Shown: positions 1 through 6,623 of the stretch, piece after piece
Numbering within the stretch: position 1 is the first letter of the stretch
How the letters are laid out: the number at the start of each line of letters is the position of its first letter
Source of the DNA: a virus
Strand: one strand, 5' to 3'
Length of the DNA: 40,640 nucleotides
IMG/VR virus record: IMGVR_UViG_3300021961_010363
Coordinates: 1 to 40,640 of that record
Made by a program: the position numbers and the translations under genes
Notes under the pieces: model-generated
What the model was told of the DNA's origin: nothing
The model's database searches: none
What the model saw: the letters and a program-made list of their open reading frames with translations, nothing else

Positions 1-641
1 GCATAAGGCACGTCTTGTAGATGTTCGAACCACGGGCCACCTTCTGTGTAATGAAGCATTTTGGGTGATCCATCTTCGGGCGATTCATACCAATCTGTCA
101 GCCAGTTCCATTCATGTGATATTTCGCCTATTTCATGATCGGCGAGCCACACAAATCTATGATGCCATAATCCATCGTTGGTGTTGAGTGCGTTTAGATC
201 CAACAGTTTGTTTGATGGATGTTCGCAGTTCCACAGCATACAAGAAGACCAATTTTTCCTTGGATACACAGTTTGTGCTTTGCCATCCATTTTGGTTGTG
301 CTCTTTGGTGTGTAATCATGCTTGGCAACCATCACTGCATAATTGTCATTGGCTTGATTGAACAATTCTTTGATGTCTGTAAGACATAAAAAATCACAAT
401 CGATGAATAGTGCCCACCCTTTGTAACCTGTCAGCATGGGCACAAAGAAACGCGAAAACGTAAACTCCGTGGATGCTTTGGCGTCTACATCTCGAGTGTA
501 TATGCCTAATTCTTTCAGTGTGGGTAATTTTATAGGATAAACCTGTGCGTTGGGATTGTGTTTTTGTATGGAATGTTTGGCAACCTGAAAGGCGATGTCC
601 TCTCGTGAATCCCAGCCAACAAATACTCTCATCTCTGTCAT
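1..641 (-). CDS. Glycosyltransferase, GT8-like (3' end beyond window)
   Basis: The reverse strand reads open from an ATG at 641 to the window edge, so the C-terminus is missing. The product starts MTEMRVFVGWDSRED and carries FIDCDFLCL about 80 residues in, a DxD-type motif that binds nucleotide-sugar and metal in GT-A fold glycosyltransferases. The opening VGWDSRED and the spacing to DxD resemble GT8-like enzymes found in marine phages and bacteria. It would move a sugar onto an unknown acceptor, perhaps a host surface glycan or a modified base. Its ATG overlaps the TGA of the upstream HAD gene (ATGA at 638-641), so the two are translationally coupled. A second ATG at 632 is a possible start. 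Family level is fairly sure; substrate is unknown. Confidence 0.75.
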   Translation of the reverse strand, partial: MTEMRVFVGWDSREDIAFQVAKHSIQKHNPNAQVYPIKLPTLKELGIYTRDVDAKASTEFTFSRFFVPMLTGYKGWALFIDCDFLCLTDIKELFNQANDNYAVMVAKHDYTPKSTTKMDGKAQTVYPRKNWSSCMLWNCEHPSNKLLDLNALNTNDGLWHHRFVWLADHEIGEISHEWNWLTDWYESPEDGSPKMLHYTEGGPWFEHLQDVPY

Positions 642-1192
642 TGCTTGTTTATATAGTAGTGAATTTGTTGCCAATTGTCAACCTTGACAATCCTGTCGTC
701 GTCACACTGTGAATTGTATGATTGTTTCATTAAAAAAGTTTTTAAACCCATTTGTGCACCAATTTGTGCATTAGAAATCTTGTCTTCGATCCATACACAA
801 TTTGTTCCTCGGTATTTCTCTAACCATTTTTCTTTGCTTTCCCCGAATCCCACTGTGTCCATTCTATTGAACACTCCCGGAAAGTGTGCTTCCAAATTCA
901 TTTTACGCAGGGCAATTGCATAGGGATCAAACCCCATTGCCGTGCAGGCATGGACTTCCCATCCTTCCTTTTTCAAGGTCAAGAGAACTTCTTTGGCATC
1001 CTTCCATGGTTCCAAGAATCCCATCCATGCTGAGTTATTGTGTGCCTGCATTATCGACTCGAAATTCTTGTATGAATCATATTCGGTCGGATCGTCAATG
1101 TTCACACCGGGATGATAGTGTTCAACATACCTGTGAAACTGTTTAGACCAGTTGAGGCAAACGCCGTCTATATCTGTTAAAATTATTTTCAT
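638..1192 (-). CDS. HAD-superfamily phosphatase or 5'-nucleotidase-like protein
   Basis: The 184-residue product starts MKIILTDIDGVCLNW. The DxDG box with two aspartates right after the first beta strand is HAD motif I. Further on, CTAMGFDPYA fits motif II (S/T) and WIEDKISNAQIGAQMG fits motif IV acidic residues followed by the usual helix. HAD proteins of this size are often nucleotidases or sugar/polyol phosphatases. I chose the ATG at 1192, preceded by AAAGAGAAC, because the open frame upstream runs through tRNA-Leu and a structured RNA and is not coding. It sits between tRNA-Leu and a glycosyltransferase, overlapping the latter by 4 bases. The substrate cannot be told; sugar phosphate or nucleotide are both plausible. 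Confidence 0.75.
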   Translation of the reverse strand: MKIILTDIDGVCLNWSKQFHRYVEHYHPGVNIDDPTEYDSYKNFESIMQAHNNSAWMGFLEPWKDAKEVLLTLKKEGWEVHACTAMGFDPYAIALRKMNLEAHFPGVFNRMDTVGFGESKEKWLEKYRGTNCVWIEDKISNAQIGAQMGLKTFLMKQSYNSQCDDDRIVKVDNWQQIHYYINKQ

Positions 1193-1207
1193 GTTCTCTT
1201 TCTTTGC

Positions 1208-1255
1208 GAGGGCGGGGACCTGGTAAGAGGTCCCGTACTTACCTACAACGCCCTC
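1208..1255 (-). ncRNA. Candidate structured RNA: stem plus hairpin with loop pseudoknot
   Basis: On the minus strand this 48-nt stretch has an outer 7-bp stem GAGGGCG (1249-1255) with CGCCCTC (1208-1214). Inside it is a perfect 7-bp hairpin GGGACCT / AGGTCCC with six-base loop CTTACC. The loop is fully complementary to GGTAAG at 1238-1243 in the 14-nt linker, giving a possible 6-bp loop-linker pseudoknot. The two stems abut without a spacer on the 3' side and could stack. It begins 2 nt after the CCA end of tRNA-Leu and ends 15 nt before the HAD start codon. I recognise no known riboswitch or ribozyme. There is no U-run, so it is not an ordinary terminator. It may regulate the HAD gene or guide tRNA processing. 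Confidence 0.5.
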
Positions 1256-1257
1256 AA

Positions 1258-1342
1258 TGGTACGGTCTGTAGGATTCGAACCTACAAGTCTTGTGGACAA
1301 TAAGTTTTTACCTTATCGCGTCTACCATTCCGCCAAGACCGC
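1258..1342 (-). tRNA. tRNA-Leu body with anticodon AAA by position
   Basis: The cloverleaf is complete: acceptor GCGGTCT/AGACCGT (G1-U72 wobble), D arm GCG/CGC with the Leu-type loop, anticodon stem ATAAG/CTTAT, a long variable arm (GTC/GAC), T arm GTAGG/CCTAC with loop TTCGAAT, A73 and an encoded CCA. The D arm and variable arm match bacterial tRNA-Leu. The 7-base anticodon loop is GTAAAAA, which puts AAA at positions 34-36 instead of the expected UAA or CAA. By pairing it would read UUU (Phe). G at position 32 is also unusual. It may be a deviant phage tRNA-Leu, or the loop may carry a sequence error. Confidence 0.85.
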
Positions 1343-1365
1343 ATCGTTATTATAACATCTTTTCT

Positions 1366-1440
1366 TGGCATCTCCTACGGGAATCGAACCCGTGTCTTCA
1401 CCGTGAAAGGGTGATGTCCTAACCGCTAGACGAAGGAGAC
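1366..1440 (-). tRNA. tRNA-Glu (TTC)
   Basis: This is a complete 75-nt tRNA with acceptor GTCTCCT/AGGAGAT, anticodon loop CTTTCAC giving anticodon TTC, T loop TTCGATT, G73 and an encoded CCA. It is close to bacterial tRNA-Glu throughout. It lies 2 bases after the stop codon of the 88-residue gene and 23 bases before tRNA-Leu, so the two tRNAs are probably cut from the operon transcript that starts near 4513. Confidence 0.95.
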
Positions 1441-1442
1441 AT

Positions 1443-1709
1443 CTATCTGAGTTTGACAACCTGGTAGTTTTGTTCACCTTGCCAACTCAACTTAAAGTGT
1501 ACAACATCTTTGTCTTTTGTCAAATACAGCATATTGTAGAATGATTCTCCACGTATATCGTTCTCTGTTAGCCATACATCAAACTGAGATTTAATTTTAA
1601 ATGCCTTGCTCATGCCTTTGGGCCATCCTCCTGGTGCAGGAATGTAGATTTTCCATTTGTATTTCAGTTCGGCGTCTTTGTAAGTTTGTGGAGGTTGGTT
1701 AGGATTCAT
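1443..1709 (-). CDS. Small hypothetical protein, 88 residues
   Basis: The product starts MNPNQPPQTYKDAELKYKW and contains the Pro/Gly-rich segment IPAPGGWPKGMSKAF followed by a mixed beta-like stretch ending in QNYQVVKLR. There is no membrane segment, signal peptide or metal motif. I do not recognise the family. The ATG at 1709 overlaps the end of the upstream oxygenase gene by 11 bases, which supports this start over an ATG at 1757. It is in the operon of the TonB receptor and an oxygenase, just before tRNA-Glu. The function is unknown; the conserved-looking Trp, Gly and Pro residues suggest a small folded domain. Confidence 0.6.
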   Translation of the reverse strand: MNPNQPPQTYKDAELKYKWKIYIPAPGGWPKGMSKAFKIKSQFDVWLTENDIRGESFYNMLYLTKDKDVVHFKLSWQGEQNYQVVKLR

Positions 1710-2289
1710 CGTCGACGATGGAACAAACCAAATGTATTCTATCAATTTGGCTGGCATTCAAAGCTGTGTGCAAAGGTATTGTGTCGGTGTGCCACCATGT
1801 GTTGGCAGGCATGTGTTTGACTTCATCGCCTATTATCATCAAACAACCTTCGGCTGTTATCATGGGATAGTGTAGACGTGTGTTGTCATCGTTGTGCCAA
1901 CTCAGACAAGTCTTTGGTTTCATCTTCATCAATCTTATCCTGCCCAGTTTATCTGCATACTTGCTCTTGAGTGCTTGGTAGACTTCTTCGAACAAAGTAC
2001 CTTTCAACTGTTCACACAGCACTGTAAAATCTTTTTCCTTTTTAGGATTGGACAATTCAGGAACTATCCTCTCCATGGTGCCATCTTCATTCTTGATCCT
2101 GTAAGAGTTTTTCCAATCATACGTCAGACTGCCTGTGCCGAATTCGTAATCAGTGGGATTTTCTGGAGTGGTGTTGATGCAGATGCTGTTGTTTTCGTTC
2201 CAGTGTAGGATTTTTTCATCGATGAGTCTGTTCAACTCGGAGTTCAAATCTAAAACTGGTAGATCGTTAACAGGTGTAAAGTGAGTCAT
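1699..2289 (-). CDS. 2OG/Fe(II) oxygenase, aspartyl/asparaginyl beta-hydroxylase-like
   Basis: The 196-residue product has the facial-triad pattern of Fe(II)/2-oxoglutarate enzymes: H132-x-D134 in LSWHNDDNTR, distal H174 in IPLHTALNAS, and R184 in QIDRIHLV, the expected 2OG carboxylate ligand. The spacing is like Asp/Asn beta-hydroxylases and their small phage relatives. It would hydroxylate an unknown substrate using O2 and 2OG. It is the only oxygenase in the leftward operon, between the TonB receptor and the 88-residue gene. The start ATG at 2289 is 12 bases after the receptor stop. Fold assignment is good; the substrate is open. Confidence 0.75.
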   Translation of the reverse strand: MTHFTPVNDLPVLDLNSELNRLIDEKILHWNENNSICINTTPENPTDYEFGTGSLTYDWKNSYRIKNEDGTMERIVPELSNPKKEKDFTVLCEQLKGTLFEEVYQALKSKYADKLGRIRLMKMKPKTCLSWHNDDNTRLHYPMITAEGCLMIIGDEVKHMPANTWWHTDTIPLHTALNASQIDRIHLVCSIVDDES

Positions 2290-2301
2290 TGTCCATACTT
2301 A

Positions 2302-4110
2302 TCAGAAAAAATATTTGAGGGACACAGAAATTGTTCTTCCTGGTTGACTGTATCCATATGGCCTTTGGAAATTCAAATCTGTAACATTTTCTATTGCAGT
2401 CTTAATGATTAAATCATCTTTGATCAAATAGTTTGCTCCTATGTTAGTGAAGTGCTGATGGTTCCTATCTACTATGGCGTAACTTGTTGGGTGAATATCT
2501 CTGTGTTCTCCATAATACTGCCAGTCATACCACAAATTTAGTTTATCGTTTACTTGATGATCCACTCCTATGTTTGCCTGCCACCATGGGCGTCTTGTCA
2601 TTTGTGTGTCTGTGGAATCTTGTGCAGAGACATACATCAATCCTATTTTCAATGATGAATCGTCCACTTGTGTCCTGCTTGAAAAATCCCATCCATTTAT
2701 TTTGGTCTTGCCATCAGTGTCATTGGTGTATGTTGAATTGGCGTAGTTGATTTGATCTGTGATTTCGGTAGAGAAGAACATGCTTTTGCTTTCAAAAGTG
2801 TACCATTTATCCTGTGTGTATGTTTTGATACCTATCTCGTATGTTACTGATTTTTCTTCTTTAAGATTGGGATTTCCTGTGTATCCAAAATTGTCCGCAC
2901 CATACATCTCGTACAGCGTCGGTGCTTTGAATCCTGTGCTGGTTCCTGCAACAAGAGTCATCACATCGTTTAACTTATATCCGGATCCGAGCCTATATGT
3001 GGTCACAGGATTGTGCAGGCTGTTCCAGTCCTTCCTCACTCCGCCATTGATAATAAATTTGTTCTTTTCCCAATCAGCATTAATGAAAGTCGCATAATTT
3101 TCCGCATCTTTGTCAACAGACGAATTGTATGATCCTCTGTTTTGGAACTGTGCAGAGTAAAACTGTAAGTCCGTGCCGATGGTGTAATCCACTGTCCCCA
3201 CTTTGTCTGTGTAACTGATCACAGAGTGTTTGTTCTGGCTGTCGTAGTCATCAATTTCGGAACCGTTGATGTATTGACGATCATGCGAGTTGTAATCGAT
3301 CACAGCATTCCAGTTGTTGCCTTCGTATCTCAATTGATAAAAATAAAACTTTGCGTCTCCGGTGTAGTCAGAGTCGTCCACGCCACTACCGTCCAGTTCG
3401 GTCTCCGAATTCCTGTACACTATGGTCGACTTCAGCAAACCGCTGTTCAACCAATGTTCGGAGTCAAAGTTGATCGTTTGATAAGAATACCCATCATCGT
3501 CACCGTCCTTGACAACAGAGTAACCGTCGGATTGATCTTGTGTGGCCTTGATCGAATAGTTGCCCGACCCGTTGGCAAAACCTTTGTGAACATCTACCGC
3601 GCGGGTGTTGTTGGAACCATAGGTGACTGTTGCTTGGTCCACGAATGTAGGACTTGTGTTGATGTTGACTGCACCTCCTATGGCGCCCGATCCGAAAAAT
3701 GTGCTCTGTGATCCTTTGTAAATGTCAATGCCTGTCGAATATTCTACGGGATCATTGCCCGCATCGAACAATCCGTTGGTGGTGGAATGATCGGTTATGG
3801 GTGATCCGTTTATCATGAAAAGCGTGTGATTAGAATCGGTACCTCTGGTGAACACCGATGTCTGTTGTCCCTTACCACCCGAGCGTATGGATGTGATGGA
3901 TGAATTAGTGTTTAATAGATCACCTATCACAACCGAGTTGTTATTGTTTTTGGGGAAAACTGTGTCCACGTTCACAGTGTAGGTGCTGAGTCCTGTCGGA
4001 TACAGGAAATAGATCGGTATGGTTATTTCAAGCTCGGCTTTGGCCGAAAAAGGAAATATAACCGCCAGCCAGATGATTAAGATTTTTATAATTAGGTGTT
4101 TGTATAGCAT
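2302..4110 (-). CDS. TonB-dependent outer-membrane receptor, BtuB-like
   Basis: The 602-residue product starts with a signal peptide (IIKILIIWLAVIFPFSAKA). A TonB-box-like VDTVFP follows near residue 48. The plug domain comes next (residues about 58-155), with GDLLNTNSSI, IRSGGKGQQTSVFTRGT, LFMINGSPITD and GAIGGAVNI, all characteristic of TonB-dependent receptors. The rest is beta-barrel, rich in aromatic and Asp/Asn turns, and ends in the outer-membrane signature SLKYFF. The length and plug sequence are closest to BtuB-type cobalamin receptors, though siderophore or other ligands cannot be excluded. It overlaps the DUF6580-like gene by 83 bases. A full-length receptor in a T4-like phage is rare and suggests it is made to feed the infected cell or to alter surface recognition. 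Confidence 0.88.
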   Translation of the reverse strand: MLYKHLIIKILIIWLAVIFPFSAKAELEITIPIYFLYPTGLSTYTVNVDTVFPKNNNNSVVIGDLLNTNSSITSIRSGGKGQQTSVFTRGTDSNHTLFMINGSPITDHSTTNGLFDAGNDPVEYSTGIDIYKGSQSTFFGSGAIGGAVNINTSPTFVDQATVTYGSNNTRAVDVHKGFANGSGNYSIKATQDQSDGYSVVKDGDDDGYSYQTINFDSEHWLNSGLLKSTIVYRNSETELDGSGVDDSDYTGDAKFYFYQLRYEGNNWNAVIDYNSHDRQYINGSEIDDYDSQNKHSVISYTDKVGTVDYTIGTDLQFYSAQFQNRGSYNSSVDKDAENYATFINADWEKNKFIINGGVRKDWNSLHNPVTTYRLGSGYKLNDVMTLVAGTSTGFKAPTLYEMYGADNFGYTGNPNLKEEKSVTYEIGIKTYTQDKWYTFESKSMFFSTEITDQINYANSTYTNDTDGKTKINGWDFSSRTQVDDSSLKIGLMYVSAQDSTDTQMTRRPWWQANIGVDHQVNDKLNLWYDWQYYGEHRDIHPTSYAIVDRNHQHFTNIGANYLIKDDLIIKTAIENVTDLNFQRPYGYSQPGRTISVSLKYFF

Positions 4111-4513
4111 GTTTTAATATTATATAGAATAATATCGTGCTTGTCAATGTGTTGGTAAAAAACGGAATAGCCATGACATAACAGTTGATGAGTCCTTGCA
4201 GATCATAACCATACCAACCACTGGTCCATACACCAAAGTTAGTAATCAAGAAAAATATCACGCTGGAAACAATCGGTCCACGTCCGAAGTAGGCAATTAA
4301 AAATAGAGAACCATACACCCAAGCCATGAAACTGTGCCAACCTAATATCATGTCTGTGAACATGTACACCAATAACGCCGGCAACAGAGTATAGTGTCCC
4401 CCCAAACTGAAGATGGCCAACACAGGAGTGAAATTAGGAGGATGTGGTAAAAATCGTGACACCAAGATGAGGAATAAAAGGAAAATCTGTATGTGATTGA
4501 TTTTGTTCAGCAT
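4028..4513 (-). CDS. DUF6580-like integral membrane protein, possible vitamin/ECF-type transporter subunit
   Basis: The 161-residue product has about five hydrophobic segments. It carries RFLPHPPNFTPVLAIFSLGG near the N-terminus, the hallmark of the DUF6580 family as I remember it. DUF6580 proteins are small membrane proteins suspected of being transporter subunits; the function is not established. It is the first gene of the leftward operon and overlaps the TonB receptor, so the pair could form an outer plus inner membrane uptake route, for example for cobalamin or a related compound. The start codon lies 6 bases after a TACAAT -10 box, so the message may be leaderless. Family call is good; the transport role is inference. 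Confidence 0.7.
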   Translation of the reverse strand: MLNKINHIQIFLLFLILVSRFLPHPPNFTPVLAIFSLGGHYTLLPALLVYMFTDMILGWHSFMAWVYGSLFLIAYFGRGPIVSSVIFFLITNFGVWTSGWYGYDLQGLINCYVMAIPFFTNTLTSTILFYIILKHAIQTPNYKNLNHLAGGYISFFGQSRA

Positions 4514-4519
4514 TGTCTA

Positions 4520-4548
4520 ATTGTATTAGGTATATGTCCTGTTGTCAA
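4520..4548 (-). promoter_or_regulatory. Sigma70-type promoter for the leftward receptor operon
   Basis: The minus strand reads TTGACA (4543-4548), a 17-base spacer, then TACAAT (4520-4525). The start codon of the DUF6580-like gene begins 7 bases downstream of the -10 box, at about the expected transcription start. This predicts a leaderless transcript. No Shine-Dalgarno sequence is present. Confidence 0.75.
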
Positions 4549-4553
4549 TAATC

Positions 4554-4582
4554 TTGACAGACGACTCCTAAAATTGTATATT
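4554..4582 (+). promoter_or_regulatory. Sigma70-type promoter for the oxygenase operon
   Basis: The plus strand reads TTGACA (4554-4559), a 17-base spacer, then TATATT (4577-4582). The first start codon is at 4596, leaving a leader of about 6 bases and no room for a normal ribosome binding site. The -35 boxes of this and the divergent promoter are only 5 bases apart, so the two arms may be co-regulated or compete for polymerase. Confidence 0.75.
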
Positions 4583-4595
4583 ATAAGTACCGATT

Positions 4596-5210
4596 ATGTA
4601 CAGCGATCTTTTATCTTTTGGCGACGTCATCAAACTCGATTACTACGTCGAATGCCATAAGCTATTAGAGGAAATAGAACCGTTCGAATGGCTGAGATAC
4701 AACCCAAGGAAACCCATTCCAAGGCATGGACTGAGCGTTACCAGTCTCAATGGAACCAGAGATGGCATAGATTTAGATTCGTTGTATGAGTACAACAAGG
4801 AAAACAACACGAATTACACAGAGCTCGATTTCAAGACCAAAACCGATGTCTATCATGCGAGCGAGGAAACAAGAAAGGCAGTAGAACCGTTCGACGCCGA
4901 AATTTCACGCACCCATTTTTTGAAATTGGATGCTGGTGGATATTTTCCCGCCCACCGCGATTGGAGACATTTGGAACAGCAGACAAGTTTCCGAGTTTTA
5001 GTTCCTATAAAGAACTGCAATCCCCAAGACATGTACTTCATATATGATGGAAAAATACTAAATTTCCAGCACGGTTTTCCTTATTTTGTGAACACAAACA
5101 AGGAACACTGTCTGTTTTCGCTCTCAGGAAATAGTATTATGTTGGTACTTAATGTAGAGTGCAATTCAAAAACGTTAAATACAGTTATAGGAAGGATGGC
5201 ATCAAGATGA
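4596..5210 (+). CDS. 2OG/Fe(II) oxygenase, Asp/Asn beta-hydroxylase-like (operon gene 1)
   Basis: The 204-residue product has H120-x-D122 in GGYFPAHRDWR and distal H171 in NTNKEHCLFSL, followed by a strand IMLVLNV as in aspartyl/asparaginyl beta-hydroxylases. R133 (SFRVLVP) lies on the next strand. It is predicted to be a soluble non-haem iron oxygenase. It is the first gene of the rightward operon, starting 13 bases after the -10 box. Its TGA overlaps the ATG of the desaturase (ATGA at 5207-5210). The substrate could be a free amino acid, a peptide or a lipid head group; nothing in the sequence decides this. Confidence 0.75.
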   Translation: MYSDLLSFGDVIKLDYYVECHKLLEEIEPFEWLRYNPRKPIPRHGLSVTSLNGTRDGIDLDSLYEYNKENNTNYTELDFKTKTDVYHASEETRKAVEPFDAEISRTHFLKLDAGGYFPAHRDWRHLEQQTSFRVLVPIKNCNPQDMYFIYDGKILNFQHGFPYFVNTNKEHCLFSLSGNSIMLVLNVECNSKTLNTVIGRMASR

Positions 5211-5881
5211 CAACATGGTTTATAGTAATATTATGTGGAATAGTATGGTCTCAGATAATTTCTCACTGGGGAGCATCTATCCTACTTCACAGACATTACT
5301 GTCACAAGCAATTTAGAGTACCCGGATGGTTTGAAACCATTGGGTTGGCCATGCTGATGATCGCTTGTATCAGAACACCGATAGGTTGGATAGCATCACA
5401 CAGGATGCATCATGTCCATTCGGATACAGAACATGATCCCCATTCTCCTAAGTTTGTAGGCTTTTGGAAAGTGCTTTCAACGACATGGGAAATTCCAAAC
5501 ATACCTCCAAGATACGCAAGAGACTTGTACAAGAATCCTAAGCTTGTTTTTTGTCATAATCACTGGGGTAAAATTTTAATCGGAGCCAATGTTATCAGCT
5601 TTCTAATACATCCATACTTTTGGGTGGCATTTTGTGTTGTTCCTTTCATATTTGCAAAAATAGGTTTTGGACTTTTGAACACAGTGGGCCATTCCAAAGG
5701 ACCAAGCAATGTGCCTTGGCTCAATCTGTTTATCGCTGGTGAAGGATATCATAAAAATCATCACGAGAATTTCAGAAGAGTAAGATTACACAAATGGGAC
5801 ACGGGTGGATGGATAGCAGAAAAATTTTTCAAAAACTATGGACAAAAAAGAGACACTTCTAAGTCAGTCGTTAGCAGTTAG
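5207..5881 (+). CDS. Membrane fatty-acid (acyl-CoA/acyl-lipid) desaturase
   Basis: The 224-residue product has the three histidine boxes of the membrane desaturase family: HRHYCH (about residue 28), HRMHH (about 67) and HKNHH (about 183), which bind a di-iron centre. Two long hydrophobic hairpins flank the boxes. The pattern is that of delta-9 type acyl-CoA or acyl-lipid desaturases. It is shorter than bacterial DesC/Ole1-type enzymes (about 260-300) because the C-terminal tail is cut short. It would introduce a double bond into an acyl chain in the inner membrane. The ATG at 5207, preceded by AGGAAGG, is chosen over an earlier one inside the oxygenase gene. It overlaps the next gene by 44 bases. 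Confidence 0.88.
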   Translation: MTTWFIVILCGIVWSQIISHWGASILLHRHYCHKQFRVPGWFETIGLAMLMIACIRTPIGWIASHRMHHVHSDTEHDPHSPKFVGFWKVLSTTWEIPNIPPRYARDLYKNPKLVFCHNHWGKILIGANVISFLIHPYFWVAFCVVPFIFAKIGFGLLNTVGHSKGPSNVPWLNLFIAGEGYHKNHHENFRRVRLHKWDTGGWIAEKFFKNYGQKRDTSKSVVSS

Positions 5882-6623
5882 AACTTTTCCACTCAACGAA
5901 GTCAAACAGCTGTGTGATAATTTTTCTATCGAACATCATCATGAAGTTGCAAAACCAAAATCTAATATAGTCGATTGGCTCGCGCCGATGGTGGACCTTT
6001 CAGAATTTAAACATTTCTATCCGGCCAACGGAGTCACGGAAGGTTTGAACTATTGGATGATGCAGGAATCGAGATCGATTCAAGTCAAGGACGGAGAGTA
6101 TGCCTGGGTGGAGGGCAAGCAAGAAGGTGATGTTCATTACATCAGTTGTCCCAGTTCAGTTGACGGAAATTTTTGCGAAATCCCCACAGACAAACCAGTG
6201 GTTTTAGATTTGGCATATATTGGCTCCACTAAGATCGGCAAGTTAGATATACCAAAGAACGTAGAAAAAGTTTTCTTTTCATTGAGCAAAAGTTTCGGAT
6301 TAAGAAACTATAGGATAGGTTATTACTGGTCAAGAAGAGCCGATCCTATGTTGGAAAAATTGATCTACTCTGCAAAGTATTACAACTATTATTCATTCGC
6401 ATTGGGTGAAAAAATAATAGACCAATTCCCCATTGATTTCGTGCATGGCAAATTAGGCCATATTCAGCGAGACCTTTGCAAAGAATTGGACCTAAATCCC
6501 AGCGATTCATTATGGTTGGCAACCACTACAGATCAAGCATATAATAAGTTTAAGCGAGGAGACACGAATCGTGTTTGTTTAAGCGGTTTGATAGAAAAAG
6601 CATATTATGATAAATCCATTTAG
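5838..6623 (+). CDS. Short PLP-dependent aminotransferase-like protein (fold type I)
   Basis: The 261-residue product has key features of class I/II aminotransferases in order: NGVTEG at 64-69 (phosphate-binding turn), VVLDLAYIGS at 121-130 (D124 for the pyridine nitrogen, Y127), and SLSKSFGLRNYRIGYY with K151 as the likely Schiff-base lysine and R159 nearby. Normal members have 350-400 residues. The C-terminal small domain with the substrate carboxylate arginine appears much reduced. It may transaminate, racemise or decarboxylate an amino compound, or be a binding protein. It overlaps the desaturase by 44 bases and the TauD-like gene by 17, showing tight coupling. The family call is firm; activity is unproven. 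Confidence 0.8.
   Translation: MDKKETLLSQSLAVRTFPLNEVKQLCDNFSIEHHHEVAKPKSNIVDWLAPMVDLSEFKHFYPANGVTEGLNYWMMQESRSIQVKDGEYAWVEGKQEGDVHYISCPSSVDGNFCEIPTDKPVVLDLAYIGSTKIGKLDIPKNVEKVFFSLSKSFGLRNYRIGYYWSRRADPMLEKLIYSAKYYNYYSFALGEKIIDQFPIDFVHGKLGHIQRDLCKELDLNPSDSLWLATTTDQAYNKFKRGDTNRVCLSGLIEKAYYDKSI

Noticed and set aside
1193-1300. N-terminal extension of the HAD protein (start at 1300)
   Set aside because: The added stretch translates the end of tRNA-Leu and the structured RNA. The HAD motif starts at the internal ATG at 1192.
1343-1365. TATAAT between tRNA-Glu and tRNA-Leu as a separate promoter
   Set aside because: No acceptable -35 lies 16-18 bases upstream; the short spacer is better seen as part of the operon transcript.
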